From Symsagittifera roscoffensis (lineage: Eukaryota; Xenacoelomorpha; Acoela; Convolutidae): a stretch of 64,000 bases of DNA. Within the stretch, counting starts at the first letter, position 1. The number at the start of each line of letters is the position of its first letter. Below, piece after piece: positions 29,508-41,100 of this stretch. The notes beneath the pieces were generated by a model, which was not told the DNA's origin, searched no databases, and was given only the letters and a program-made list of their open reading frames with translations. The stretch spans positions 20,652,701-20,716,700 of the forward strand of contig NC_087063.1 in the NCBI RefSeq assembly GCF_963678635.1, given 5' to 3'. The position numbers and the translations under genes are program-made.

Positions 29508-32500
29508 GAGATCGAGCAAGGGGTTTGGGCTCCAACTGCGTTTGCCTCACGCTTCCTAAATAATGCTGAATCAAAATATAGTACGAATGAACTTGAATTG
29601 TTGGCGATCGTTTGGGCGTGCGAACATTTTCGTACTTATTTGTTGGGAAACCGTTTTCAAGTATTAACCGACCACAAAGCCATCATTTCGGCGCTAAGCG
29701 AAAATTATAATAACAAATCCTATCAGTCGCGCCTTTTACGCTGGGCGGACCGGTTACTAACCTTTGACTTTGAAGTTATTCACGTGCCCGGGGTTACGTT
29801 AGGCATTGTGGACTACCTTTCTCGACATCCAACCTTTTCAGCTCCAGCGCCATCAATTTATGATGAACTTTTTGTGGTAAAGTCTATTGAGGCTTTTAAT
29901 TCGGCCTTATCATTTATCAATACATTCAATATACTTGATCCGGCTAGTAAAATATGTTCCCAGTCGCAAGAGGTCGTCGTGCCTCAAACTCTGAAATCAA
30001 ACTATTTCCTCGACCAATCAAATCACGTTATGCAAATTCGCGCGTGCGGTCTCTCACCGAGTGAGGGCGTTAATTCATGTTGTTATGAAATTGACCAATC
30101 AGAAACCGGTATGCTAATTAATAATCGTAAACCAAATTCGCTTGTCTGGAATCATTGTCTCCGACCTGAATTATTCAAAGATAGTTGCAAATATTCCTTC
30201 TCATCTTTTTCTAACTCAAAACAATCTCTTTTATCTCATTCATCTATCAACTACAACATGAATCCATCTGATTCTACTGGTTCCCATCCTACTGCATTAC
30301 CACATTCTGCTCTGCAACATACTAACGACAAACCAATAACTGAACCAACTAACCTTACTAAATCACATCCGTCACACAGTTCTATGGATGATCAAGCAGA
30401 ACTTCTCTCTTTTGTCGAAAGCTTCACCTTGAGTTCCCCTAACTTTCGTCGGCCGAGCCCGCGCCCTTCAGTAAGATCTCGTCAAGTAGGACAAATCTCT
30501 TGCCTGGACCAAGTGCGCCAACGTAATCGGACACGAGAGCGTGCGGCGAAAACCCGATTTGTGGCCGCTAGAACTGCCTCTAGAAGGGAGGGACACAACC
30601 AGCTTTTGGAAGCTATGAAGAAGTTTCGATTATCAAGACCGGGGAGAATCCAACTTGCTGATAAAGTTGGTGTGTTTGCAATCAATGGCGGAAAACCGAT
30701 TGTATCAAAGTCAAGGAAAGAAACTGTGGGGCTACCAGGCTTATTCGACGCGGACCTTCTAGCAGAGCTCACGGAGGAAGACCGATTTTTGGGCCCGATG
30801 AAACGAACTATTAACAACAAAGACGTTTCCAGTTTTAACAAACTCGGATCTTACATGGCCCAATTTTGGCCCAAGGCAGCGGTCGTCAACAACTGTGTGA
30901 TAATCGATAACAAACTGGCCATCTCAGAAGTTTTGAGACCAGCCGTCCTTGCCCGCCTTCATCGGTCGCACCCTGGCCAAGAGGCCATGATGTCAGCCTC
31001 AGAGTATATTTGGTGGCCGTTCTTGAACCGGCAGATAGTCGACACCTGCGAGAAGTGCCGCGAGTGCACACTGTATGGTAAGAACCATTAAAACTTTTCA
31101 TTCCGCACAATCTTTGCCCCAGTTGACGGGGCCGAATCAGGAGTTGCAGTTAGATTTTGCTGGTCCTATTTTGGATAACAAAGGCGTGAAAATATTCCTC
31201 TTAGTAGCTATCGATCGCTTCTCGAAATTTCCTTCTGTACTTATTACTAAAACTACTGGGGCTAAAAAGGTTACGAAATTTTTTGAATTTTATATCCGAA
31301 TTCATGGGTTACCTCATTCTATCAGGACTCTGGGATCACGGCTCTGGGTTTAAAAACGACATGGTACAACAATTTTGTTCTAGTAAAGGCATCAAACATA
31401 TCCTTTCTCCAGTCGGAGACCATCGAGGCTCCGGTCTCGTTGAACGCATGATACAGACCATAAAACGCAAGTTAGGCACTGAACAACTGGACCCTAATTT
31501 CGGTAATTTTAAAGAAGTACTTCATCGAATAATAGAAGATATTCGTAAAAATAATCATTCTACACTTAAGAAGTCACCATTTGAAATGCACTTCGGACGT
31601 AAGCCCAATACTGAATGGTCACAAGCTTTTCTTAATATAGTTAATTCTGATTCTTCAGCACAAGGACTCGAACGCAATCTCTTAACGCCGGACCAAATTT
31701 CCAGTCAAGACTATAGCCGGGATCGTGTCAAATTGGTGCCAAGAGGCAGTCTCAGTCCTCAGATTACTCCGCGCTTCAACCCAATGTTCTCACTAGAGGG
31801 AAACATTGCTGAGAGTGAACCGTACAAAGCGCTAGCTGATCTCGCCCGGGCGGATAATAACTGGACACAACAGAAGAGGAATCTCCCGCCAGATGGGGGA
31901 AAGCGGGTTCTACAGGAGCTGTCGAGTCGCCATTCGGATTTGGCCCAGTCATTAAAAACAGGACTCTCTCGCAAAACGCTATGCTTCGCGGAAGACCGAT
32001 CAGCTAATACGCCTCCAGGGGCTCCAGATACTGTTCGTCGTTTACCGACACTTCAACCCCGTCGGCAGTCCAAAACAAGTAAACTAGAACAACTCCTTTT
32101 ATCCGATCCCAACCGTGTGAGAGTGTTTAGAAAAATTATAGATCGTCAGTCTGACAAACCTCTTTTTAAGCTTGCGAAATTCAAAATTACTCGCATCACC
32201 GATCACACCTATGTTACTGACAAGGGAAAAGTTTATCGAAAAAACCATGTCTGCCTTAAGCCTAACTTCAATAATACCTTTTCAGCAACACTAGGTGGTC
32301 GTCTTCAATCTTCTGGAACGTCATCAAAAAGTGGAGGGACGAAACCTGTTACTCGTGCATCTCATCCGACGTTGCTTGAAAAACGGCCAGCTAACACGTG
32401 CGTGTCGCTACCGGCGGTGGTGGACCTTACCGTTGATTCGTCCAATGAGAATCCTCCCGACCATCACGCTTCGCACGAAACTCGATTTCTACTCCAATGG

Positions 32501-33042
32501 AGAAACGAATACAATTGCATAACGAATCACTGCCTGTCACGTTTGGCAACTCATTCCTCACACCGGGCCAGTCTTCAATAGATACTAGTGTGTCTCTTCC
32601 GCCCGTCACTCAGCCTGTTGTCCCTACAACTCTATTTCACAGTCCTACAACTTTGGCTCCTGGTCCACATCAGCTACCACTTGACGTCGTCGACTCCGAG
32701 GGTCCTGTTCTTCCAGGGAAGAGTGCTCCAGTAGACCCATATTCGTCGCTCCCATCTCTCTCTATCCCAGCTCAAATGGCTACGGATGATTCAGAGGGAA
32801 CTCGTACTTCATCTCGAAACAAAAGGGCCCCAAAATTCTTTGGCGACCCATTACGCCACTCTGTCAAATGGGTAGAAGAGGAAAAGTCGCCGGAAATTGA
32901 AGCCAACATATTGCCTACCACAAGTGCCCAACCATCGTCACAGTCACCTAAACGGCGACCTCTCATTCGGGACGGTTCGTGCTTATCTCCTCCAGAGGCG
33001 CCATTCTCATCCTCGCTGGATAATGCTCAGGACGAAAATTGA
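29508..33042 (+). pseudogene. Gypsy A RNase H - spacer - integrase and C-terminal tail, frameshifted
   Basis: After the TAG the same frame continues to 31091. It contains the rest of RNase H (TNELELLAIVWACEHFRTYL, LTDHKAII), then an unusually long spacer (about 29,870-30,920, Ser-rich then basic), and then the integrase HHCC finger (HRSHPGQEAMM ... CEKCREC). The core shifts frame near 31085 (LDFAGPI, VAIDRFSKFPSV) and near 31330 (HGSGFKNDMV, GSGLVERMIQTIKRKL). A further shift near 32500-32570 leads to a Pro/Ser-rich tail ending at 33042 with SSRNKRAPKFFGDPLRHS. With one nonsense codon and three shifts, this copy should not be autonomous as sequenced. Confidence 0.85.
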
Positions 33043-33219
33043 TCTGGCTAAAACTCTCTTTCAAACTTTCAACAAAACTTCGTACTTAACTATATTTTGT
33101 CACCATGCATTTTTCGGGATAGGGGTGCTATCTAATATTAATGCTTTGGGGTGCAGTTTATTTATTTAACTATTGAACAATTTTTGGCTTCTCCAAAAAT
33201 TTTTCCTCTCCGCGGGGAA
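33043..33219 (+). promoter_or_regulatory. Gypsy A 3' untranslated segment with polypurine tract
   Basis: Non-coding run to the 3' LTR. The bases just before it (cgcggggaa) are the likely polypurine tract. Confidence 0.5.
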
Positions 33220-33527
33220 TGTGATGAGGCGACATTTAGTACCTCATTTGTTATATTGCCTTTTGCAGCCATGCTGCAGATTTATTATACCAGTCCGTTT
33301 AAGGTCACTGGTTTGGCCTTCTGAGTGACACACTGTGTGTGAATCACTCTTATGTTCTTTTCATCGCTTGTTAGATGTAAACTTTATTCAACACTTTTGT
33401 TCAAACCTATTTCCATTAGTCAGAGCCTGACTAACTAAATCTAAATAACCAAGAATCTAAACAACCAATCTAACAATTAACTATTACGAACAACCTAGTT
33501 TTGTCCTCTAAATCTCGGCAAATGTCA
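33220..33527 (+). repeat. Gypsy A 3' LTR
   Basis: 308 bp, same ends as the 5' LTR. It appears identical to the third copy at 34363-34670. Confidence 0.95.
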
Positions 33528-34362
33528 GTTTTGGCTATTTTAGCACAAAAAGAGAAACTCATTTTTTAAGTTAGCTCAACTTGAAAAAAAGTTCACAAAT
33601 CTTTCAGAAAAGATCAACAGGTACTGTCTAGTCTTGATGTTGGAATAAATTGATGTTGTCTGAAGCACTGGCCTTCAAAAATCTGCAAGACCATTCGAGA
33701 TTCAGAACGCTTACAGTTTAAGAAAATTCTTGCCAAGCTAGGTTGATACCACTTTCTTAAACATCGAGCTCTTTGACCCAATTTTAATCATTCCGCCTTG
33801 TAAAACCAAACACATGTCATTCGTTTAAAATATAGATAGATTTATTCCCAACAAGACTTGCTACCCCCCCCCCCCCGCCCCCAGATTCGAGAATTATTTT
33901 GGGCGAAAACCCAAATGAGTTCTCATTAGCATGAGATAATTTTTTGTCACGATCTATTGTAGACACCAATACAATGGAACGCCCAGTTTTAAGGCTGGAG
34001 GACGCCGGAAAATCTTGTGGCTTGGGGCCTCGCATAAAAATAGTAGGGAAAGGGTATTTGTTAAGGCGTGATGTTTCCAACGATCGAGCAATCGAGCAAA
34101 CCGATGGCTCGTGCTTATCTCGTGCTTATCTCCTCCAGAGGCGCCATTCTCATCCTCGCTGGATAATGCTCAGGACGAAAATTGATCTGGCTAAAACTCT
34201 CTTTCAAACTTTCAACAAAACTTCGTACTTAACTATATTTTGTCACCATGCATTTTTCGGGATAGGGGTGCTATCTAATATTAATGCTTTGGGGTGCAGT
34301 TTATTTATTTAACTATTGAACAATTTTTGGCTTCTCCAAAAATTTTTCCTCTCCGCGGGGAA

Positions 34363-34670
34363 TGTGATGAGGCGACATTTAGTACCTCATTTGTTATATT
34401 GCCTTTTGCAGCCATGCTGCAGATTTATTATACCAGTCCGTTTAAGGTCACTGGTTTGGCCTTCTGAGTGACACACTGTGTGTGAATCACTCTTATGTTC
34501 TTTTCATCGCTTGTTAGATGTAAACTTTATTCAACACTTTTGTTCAAACCTATTTCCATTAGTCAGAGCCTGACTAACTAAATCTAAATAACCAAGAATC
34601 TAAACAACCAATCTAACAATTAACTATTACGAACAACCTAGTTTTGTCCTCTAAATCTCGGCAAATGTCA
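34363..34670 (+). repeat. Third Gypsy A LTR, inside the tandem duplicate
   Basis: 308 bp, TGTGATGAGG...AAATGTCA. It arises from the 1,143-bp duplication and not from a separate insertion, because the flanks on both sides are duplicated with it. Confidence 0.95.
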
Positions 34671-35250
34671 GTTTTGGCTATTTTAGCACAAAAAGAGAAA
34701 CTCATTTTTTAAGTTAGCTCAACTTGAAAAAAAGTTCACAAATCTTTCAGAAAAGATCAACAGGTACTGTCTAGTCTTGATGTTGGAATAAATTGATGTT
34801 GTCTGAAGCACTGGCCTTCAAAAATCTGCAAGACCATTCGAGATTCAGAACGCTTACAGTTTAAGAAAATTCTTGCCAAGCTAGGTTGATACCACTTTCT
34901 TAAACATCGAGCTCTTTGACCCAATTTTAATCATTCCGCCTTGTAAAACCAAACACATGTCATTCGTTTAAAATATAGATAGATTTATTCCCAACAAGAC
35001 TTGCTACCCCCCCCCCCCCCCGCCCCCAGATTCGAGAATTATTTTGGGCGAAAACCCAAATGAGTTCTCATTAGCATGAGATAATTTTTTGTCACGATCT
35101 ATTGTAGACACCAATACAATGGAACGCCCAGTTTTAAGGCTGGAGGACGCCGGAAAATCTTGTGGCTTGGGGCCTCGCATAAAAATAGTAGGGAAAGGGT
35201 ATTTGTTAAGGCGTGATGTTTCCAACGATCGAGCCATCGAGCAAACCGAT

Positions 35251-35970
35251 TGAAGAAACCATTTTTTTTGAGAACACTAGAGACTGGTAAAATTAGCCCA
35301 AGATTGGAAACAAAAAAGTTGCTGCATTCGGAGGGATCAATCACCAGCATTCAGGTTGCTTAAGAGAGAAACGCAGAACTAGCAGCTAGTTTGCGGGCCA
35401 ATCGCAGTCAAGGTATGATTTCGCGTCGGCAATCAGGGCTTCGCACAAGAATTGCATTCACGGTCTCAATCGCGTGCCGCTTTTAATTTCGACTTCAATC
35501 TTGTTCATAACTCGTCCCAAGTCTGGGTACACCAGAATATAAAACACCGGGAATCTCGAGATCCCTCTTCCAAATTTTTCAGGGACATTTTTTCAAAACT
35601 TACTGGAAACAATTTCATAACGGAAAAACGAAAAGCTTGCCAACAAAATCACATTTAATCTCAGTACTCAACGCTTAGGTAACCAGAGCCAACTGAGCAC
35701 TTCAAAGCAATTGAGAAAGATTGCCACCAGAGAAAGCCTGAATTGTTCGGCACAAAAAGAAGCCAGGACAATCAAAACAAAGCAACAAGAAGTCCACGAA
35801 TCCCGGAGACAGTCAATCAGCTCCTTTTCTGGCTGGATTTATTAAGGTAGGGCTCTAGGTATGCTGTTTTGCCAGAGATTTTTATCCTGGATTTAAAGAG
35901 CTCGGGATCCGTGGCAACTAATCCACGGAGGAATCTCCAGTGCCTACTCAAAAGAGGCAGTGGAATCAAA
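35251..35970. other. Unassigned DNA left of element 1
   Basis: No intact gene. The stretch is less AT-rich than the satellites and, with the pol-tail relic on the far side of element 1 (54907-55170), may be part of an older Gypsy-type relic into which element 1 inserted. I could not align it convincingly. Confidence 0.3.
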
Positions 35971-35974
35971 ATCA
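35971..35974. other. Target site duplication ATCA, left
   Basis: Matches ATCA at 54899-54902 immediately after the 3' LTR. Four base pairs is the usual Ty3/Gypsy duplication. Confidence 0.85.
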
Positions 35975-36384
35975 TGGAACCTGATCTAAACTACATTTTA
36001 TGATTGGATAAATTAGATATTTTACCAATGTAAAGTATTTAATATTAACCAATCATGATCCATCTAACTAACAATCCACTTATTTGTAAGTGCTGAAATT
36101 ACTTGTAATTGCAGCACCAGAGAGATTTGAATTTAACTTAGAAATTAGTTGAACTCTCCCGAGTACTTCAGCAGCTGCAATAAACCAGTATACCCTAGAT
36201 CTATTGAGCCTAGCAGAGACTAGTTAAACAACCTGAGACTAGATAGTATAAGAGTAAGATTAGGATCGGTATTAGACTAAGAAGTTGCACGAATCTATCC
36301 GGCCGAAAATAAGATAGCGTGACGAGCAGACGGTGTACCCTATCCGAAATTACTCTATGAGTTATACCCATCGGTCCTAACTCA
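35975..36384 (+). repeat. Element 1 5' LTR (410 bp)
   Basis: Visible differences from the 3' LTR: attgcagc/atttcagc, cagctgc/cagccgc, and caataaa/caacaaa. A diverged, truncated relative lies at 56988-57237 on the other strand. Confidence 0.95.
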
Positions 36385-36386
36385 TC

Positions 36387-36403
36387 TGGTGCGACCATAA
36401 GTC
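36387..36403 (+). promoter_or_regulatory. Element 1 primer binding site
   Basis: tggtgcgaccataagtc begins two bases after the LTR, as in many retroviruses and Gypsy elements. The primer tRNA is not identified. Confidence 0.55.
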
Positions 36404-36471
36404 TCGAACAAGACCTTAATAGCTTAGCATTAACCAATAATAGATTAGAATTTAGACAAAACATTTACAAA

Positions 36472-36705
36472 ATGTTATACGACAATAATTTAATCGAAAT
36501 GTCTCTACGACTCAATAGATCAGAGCCAATATTCCGAACGATAACAGAACTACCCGGAATTGGAAGAAGACCTCGAACCAGAGACGACATACGACAAAGC
36601 AGAAACTTACCATACAGTTATATGATAGTTCGGCAAAAGCCAGAACAAACTTTTGTATTTAGAATACTACTAGCAATGAATTTAGATTTTCATTTGCAAA
36701 CATAA
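36472..36705 (+). CDS. Leader ORF 1 (77 aa), unknown
   Basis: This is an ATG-started frame just after the 5' LTR and PBS. It is Arg/Leu-rich, with PEQTFVFRILLAMNLDF at the end. No family is recognised. It could be a small regulatory protein, an upstream ORF, or a first coding exon; its counterpart in element 2 is outside the window, so conservation cannot be judged. Confidence 0.3.
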   Translation: MLYDNNLIEMSLRLNRSEPIFRTITELPGIGRRPRTRDDIRQSRNLPYSYMIVRQKPEQTFVFRILLAMNLDFHLQT

Positions 36706-37632
36706 AATTTTGAAGTCAATCTTCAAAATCATTTCAGGCGCTAAACAAAATTATTAATATACAATAACGATTGATAAAAAGATCTCAGATCGTTTTCCTA
36801 AATTCTGCAGTAATATACAAAACATGTTTGAAAAATATTTATTGAAAAATCAAAATAAAAATTAGTAGCATGACAATAAATGGTTAGTAATTATAAATCA
36901 TCCTGTTGTTCCAGCTTCATCGCCTAAACATAACAGCAATCATAAGCTCACTAATATCATAAAAATACTAAATCTATTCTTTACACAAATTTAAAACATT
37001 TTAAACTTAAATTCACTTAATTTTAAAATCAGATCATCAAGGCTTATCCTTGGATCTTAAATCATTTTCTATTTAATTAAATTTAAAACTTGATCATCAA
37101 GGCCTATCCTTGGATCAAAAAGAACAACTTTGTTCTCCCCCACCCACTTAACGAGTGTCTAACGACCTCAAACGTCGATTCACTATCCAACCCTTTCTAA
37201 AAACCCAGGACTAATAGAAATTTTTGAACAAAACTAATCATTCAAATTAGGATAAACAGTGAAGAACTTCGGTTATTCATACTTCACTTGATCCTCCCTC
37301 TTACCAGACCCAGGATAAATCTTAGACTTAGTAAGTTTAAAATAGTATCTAACGAACTACTCGCGTTCTAATTATACCTGAACCCTGTGGATCGATTTAC
37401 TATTCTCCAACCCTGAACACAATCACTACCCTTAAGTAAGATTAAGTAAGTTAACACCTTAGCTTATACTAGCCACGAGAAAGTATAAAATCATTCTTCG
37501 GAATCGATATACTTTTCTCCCCAACCCTGAACAAATAGACCCAGGTTAGGCTAACAAAAAAATCGTAAGGACTAACAGTTTAAGCAAATAGAAACCATTT
37601 AACAACCTTTTGCATCCGTCATCCTAAACCTT
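36706..37632 (+). promoter_or_regulatory. Long untranslated leader with internal repeats
   Basis: There is no ORF of note. The near-palindrome gatcatcaaggcytatccttggatc occurs twice (about 37032 and 37091). Later, three loose copies of 'tcgatnnactnttctccaaccct' with 'ccaggn(c)taa' words occur about every 110-120 bp (37180-37550). Packaging, splicing or translation-control functions are possible; this is inference. Confidence 0.4.
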
Positions 37633-38100
37633 ATGTCATTTAAAAACCTAGGAAATAAACAAACAATCGTTTTACACAATTGTGAAATAAATAACAAAAA
37701 ATACGACCTTGTAATCACACCTCATACACAAACAGTTGGATACATTAGAACAAAACGACAAACATTAAAGAGAAAAATAATAACTAAACAAAGACAAATA
37801 ACACGAAAAAGATTTTCAAAAAATCGAAACGCATTTTCAGAATCAGAAACCAACAGTTTAGACGAACTTTATAAACTAAAAGAATCAATAGATAAAAATT
37901 GCCCAATTCACGATCAATTATATTTCTCTGACTCAGAAACAACTTCAAATTCATCAAAAAGAGGAAAAAGAAGAATAAAAAAGCAGTATAAACACAAACC
38001 AGTACATTTATACAATTGGAATCAACCAATTAGACACATTGATAATTACATATTAACAGTCATCGAACGAAAAAATGAGCTCAACGCACACCCCAGGTGA
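37633..38100 (+). CDS. Basic leader protein (155 aa), overlaps gag-pol start
   Basis: This intact ORF is rich in Lys and Arg (LKRKIITKQRQITRKRF; SSKRGKRRIKKQYKHK), with an acidic patch SESETNSLDELYKLKES between. Its last 26 bases overlap the gag-pol ATG in another frame. Features suggest a nucleic-acid or nuclear-targeted accessory protein, but there is no recognised family. Retrovirus-like elements with a separate basic ORF before gag are unusual. Translation of gag-pol would need re-initiation, leaky scanning or splicing past this ORF. Confidence 0.5.
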   Translation: MSFKNLGNKQTIVLHNCEINNKKYDLVITPHTQTVGYIRTKRQTLKRKIITKQRQITRKRFSKNRNAFSESETNSLDELYKLKESIDKNCPIHDQLYFSDSETTSNSSKRGKRRIKKQYKHKPVHLYNWNQPIRHIDNYILTVIERKNELNAHPR

Positions 38101-41100
38101 AGAAAGTCCAGATGATGATGATATTTTCCCCTTTATCGTAGATGCAACCACTGATAGAGGACAGCATATATTCTGCAAAAATTTACTCTTAAATTTGTTT
38201 GAACCCGGAATCAGTCCATGTAAAACAGAGTTCCCAGATGTAAAAATCAAAAGACAAATTATCGATCACTATCTAAAAGATATATGTAACCTAACAAAAC
38301 AATACGGAATCTACTCCATAGAATTCAGCTCACCAAACCAGAATCACAGTAAATATATAATTCAAACAGACGACCTTGATTTAGAATTCTCAAAAGTATT
38401 CTCAGAATATATAAAAAGCATCCAATATCATAACTCACAAAGAGCAAACTCCATATTCACCAATGAAGTTTTTGCGATAATATATAGTTATATCTCGATA
38501 TTAGAAAACGAAATCCAGATACCAAATGTCTCACCGACAGAAACATCTAAACATATAAGAGTACGACATGAAATCACACTACTCTCTAGTTTTCTAAATA
38601 TAATTAAAGAAAATTTCACGAAAGATGAAGTTTCACAACATACAAAACACGACTTACAAAAAATCTTGGCATGGTTCATAATAGATTATTTCACACATAA
38701 TATTGATTTAATTTCACAAGCAAGAAAAAATTTTAGACCCCAAAACTCAAACGATGATACTGCCATCACAGAACAATCAGACTATGTTTGGGACCCCGAA
38801 TGGTCTCATCCCGCATTCATAAACTTCCCACAATCAATCTCAAGTCAAGCAATAAGTACGATATCTTATGTAAGAGATTATGTACGAGTAATACCATTAA
38901 CCATTGATGCAACACCATTAAACTATAATACGTTTTTACCCGATATGCAAAATAATAGTTTAAACTCTACAGTCATACACAATGAAAACCTCAATGGAAC
39001 TAGGAATCTTACTCAACAAGATATCCAGACACCATCACACTTCATAAATGAAGAAATCGTACACACAACAACTACACAACAAAGTATTTCACCAATACGT
39101 CCAAACTTAACAAAACCAAGAAATACAAATCCTTCACAAACACAGGTAACATTACAATCAACCGTTAAACCTTCGGTTGCCCCAAAATATTCACACATGG
39201 ATTACCAAACATACAGACCCATGACAATACCGCCAAAAACACGCAAAACGTTCACTAGAAACAACTTTGCAGACCATAATTATAATTACACACATCCATC
39301 AAAAACAAATTATCAACCACGAAAAAATTTTAGTAATTATACAAGATCTCGAAACTGGGATAACCCAATGGCACCACCTAATTCAGTAAATTTCCAAACA
39401 AATTTACATCCTCCACAGGATCGTAGTGAAAACTATCCATTTTTTCAACAAAATAAAAATAAAAAACAAACATCTTATCAAATGGATTACTTATCCTCAG
39501 ATGATGATTTCTTACAACCAGATATATTTACACCCTATAATCAAGAATATCGTGGACAAGGAATACAGAAACCACATACATATCATAGAATTTTTTCTCC
39601 ACAACCAATAGATACACAAAATCAACAACCAATTCAACAACAAAACCCAATTAATACACAATCTTTTCAACCAATTCAGCAACAAAACCCAATGATTGCA
39701 AACTCGTACCAACCAGCACAAATGCAAAATGAAATACCACTCCCATATTATCTTCAACAACACGAAATAACAAGAAATCAACTTTCAAATTTTTCTCAAA
39801 TGCCAAATGCAGCAGAATCATTACAAATGACGATGAATCCATACCTTATGGGTGGATCATCAATAACATCAAATAAACCTTTAATGGTATTCACAGGAAC
39901 AGACCCTGAATATTCTGTAGAAGACTATTTAAATGCAGTCACAGCAAATTTGATTTTAAATATAGGACCTGAACCAATTAATACGCCACTACATCAAAAC
40001 TGGATACATCGACGCACAGCGTTAATACAAACAACTCTAGATGGCGCAGCCCAAAAATGGTTTTCAGTATTGCCTATAGAAATAAAATCAAATTGGAAAA
40101 GATTTACACAAGAATTTTCAAAAATGTTTGACTCCGAAAGAAACAAACAACAACAAAGAGTTTTATGTAATGAAATTCGCAGATTACCAAACGAAACCAT
40201 CAAGCAATTAGCAGTACGAATCGAAACACTAGTTCGAAAAGCATATTCATTAAATACACATGACTATAAAAACACAAAGATGACAGAAATCTTAATGATG
40301 ACCTTAACACCACAATTAAGGAAAATAGCAATAAAAAAGAGAGCATCCCATCCTTCGTCAATTCGAGAACCCGATTTAGATTTTCGAAAACTAGTAGACA
40401 AACTAGAACAAGCAGAAATCACAATGAAACTCGAAGAAACGGAAAATCTGAAATTACAATACGTTAACAGAATTGAAACAGCTTCCACAAATATAAACAA
40501 TATACAGGAATCAGATACAGATCTCGTTGAAAAAATCACTGAAATACTCAATATTTACGAAAAACACCCAAACTTTAAAGGCAAACCATCTTTCAAAAAA
40601 TGGTGTAATTATTGCCGACGATACGGACATAGTATTTCTGAATGTAGACAAAAACAGCAAGACAATCAAAATAAACCTCAAAAATATAAAGAACCAAATA
40701 AATCATTCTATCAATACATGAAAAAAGATCAAAATCTACCGAACAAAACAGTCTACAGCAACAACAGTTCAGGAAAACCACTCCCGAACAATACAAATTA
40801 TACAAGAAATCAATCACCATATAACTCAAGTTATAGAGGAAGATCACCAGAACGAAGAAACACGCATAATTCATCACAAAATCACTACAATAGACCAAAT
40901 AGTCGAAATAACTACTCCAGATCACATTCAAATACACAACGATTTGTTTCTAGATCTAATTCCCAATCAAGAAATAATTATTATCCAAACAATCAATCAC
41001 GAAATTCATCATACAATAGGAATAGAAACTACTCCAATAATCGGAATAGAAGTTATTCAAACAACCGAAACCAGACTTACCCGAACAATCAATCAAGGAA

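Larger units (their letters stand above)
26507..33527 (+). mobile_element. Ty3/Gypsy LTR retrotransposon, 7.0 kb ('Gypsy A')
   Basis: Two 308-bp LTRs (26507-26814 and 33220-33527) begin TGTGATGAGG and end AAATGTCA. They differ by about two bases by eye, so the insertion is young. The interior encodes gag, protease, RT, RNase H and integrase in that order, the Ty3/Gypsy layout. No 4-6 bp target duplication is seen; instead about 62 bp of flank is duplicated (see findings). The pol frame is broken in several places. Confidence 0.95.
32978..35250 (+). repeat. Tandem duplication (1,143-bp period) of pol tail + LTR + flank
   Basis: 32978-34105 and 34121-35250 are nearly identical and in the same orientation. 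Each contains the last codons of Gypsy A pol, the 3' UTR, an LTR, and about 580 bp of right flank including a poly-C run (which differs by a few C). The joint at 34106-34120 is a 15-base filler that repeats the word cgtgcttatct. Confidence 0.95.

Noticed and set aside
34363..34670. Independent solo LTR insertion
   Set aside because: Both flanks are duplicated together with the LTR at a constant 1,143-bp offset, so it is a product of the tandem duplication.
36210..36464. Minus-strand ORF in the 5' LTR (and its copy at 54724-54915)
   Set aside because: Lies wholly within LTR sequence on the antisense strand; not kept in the element 2 LTR.
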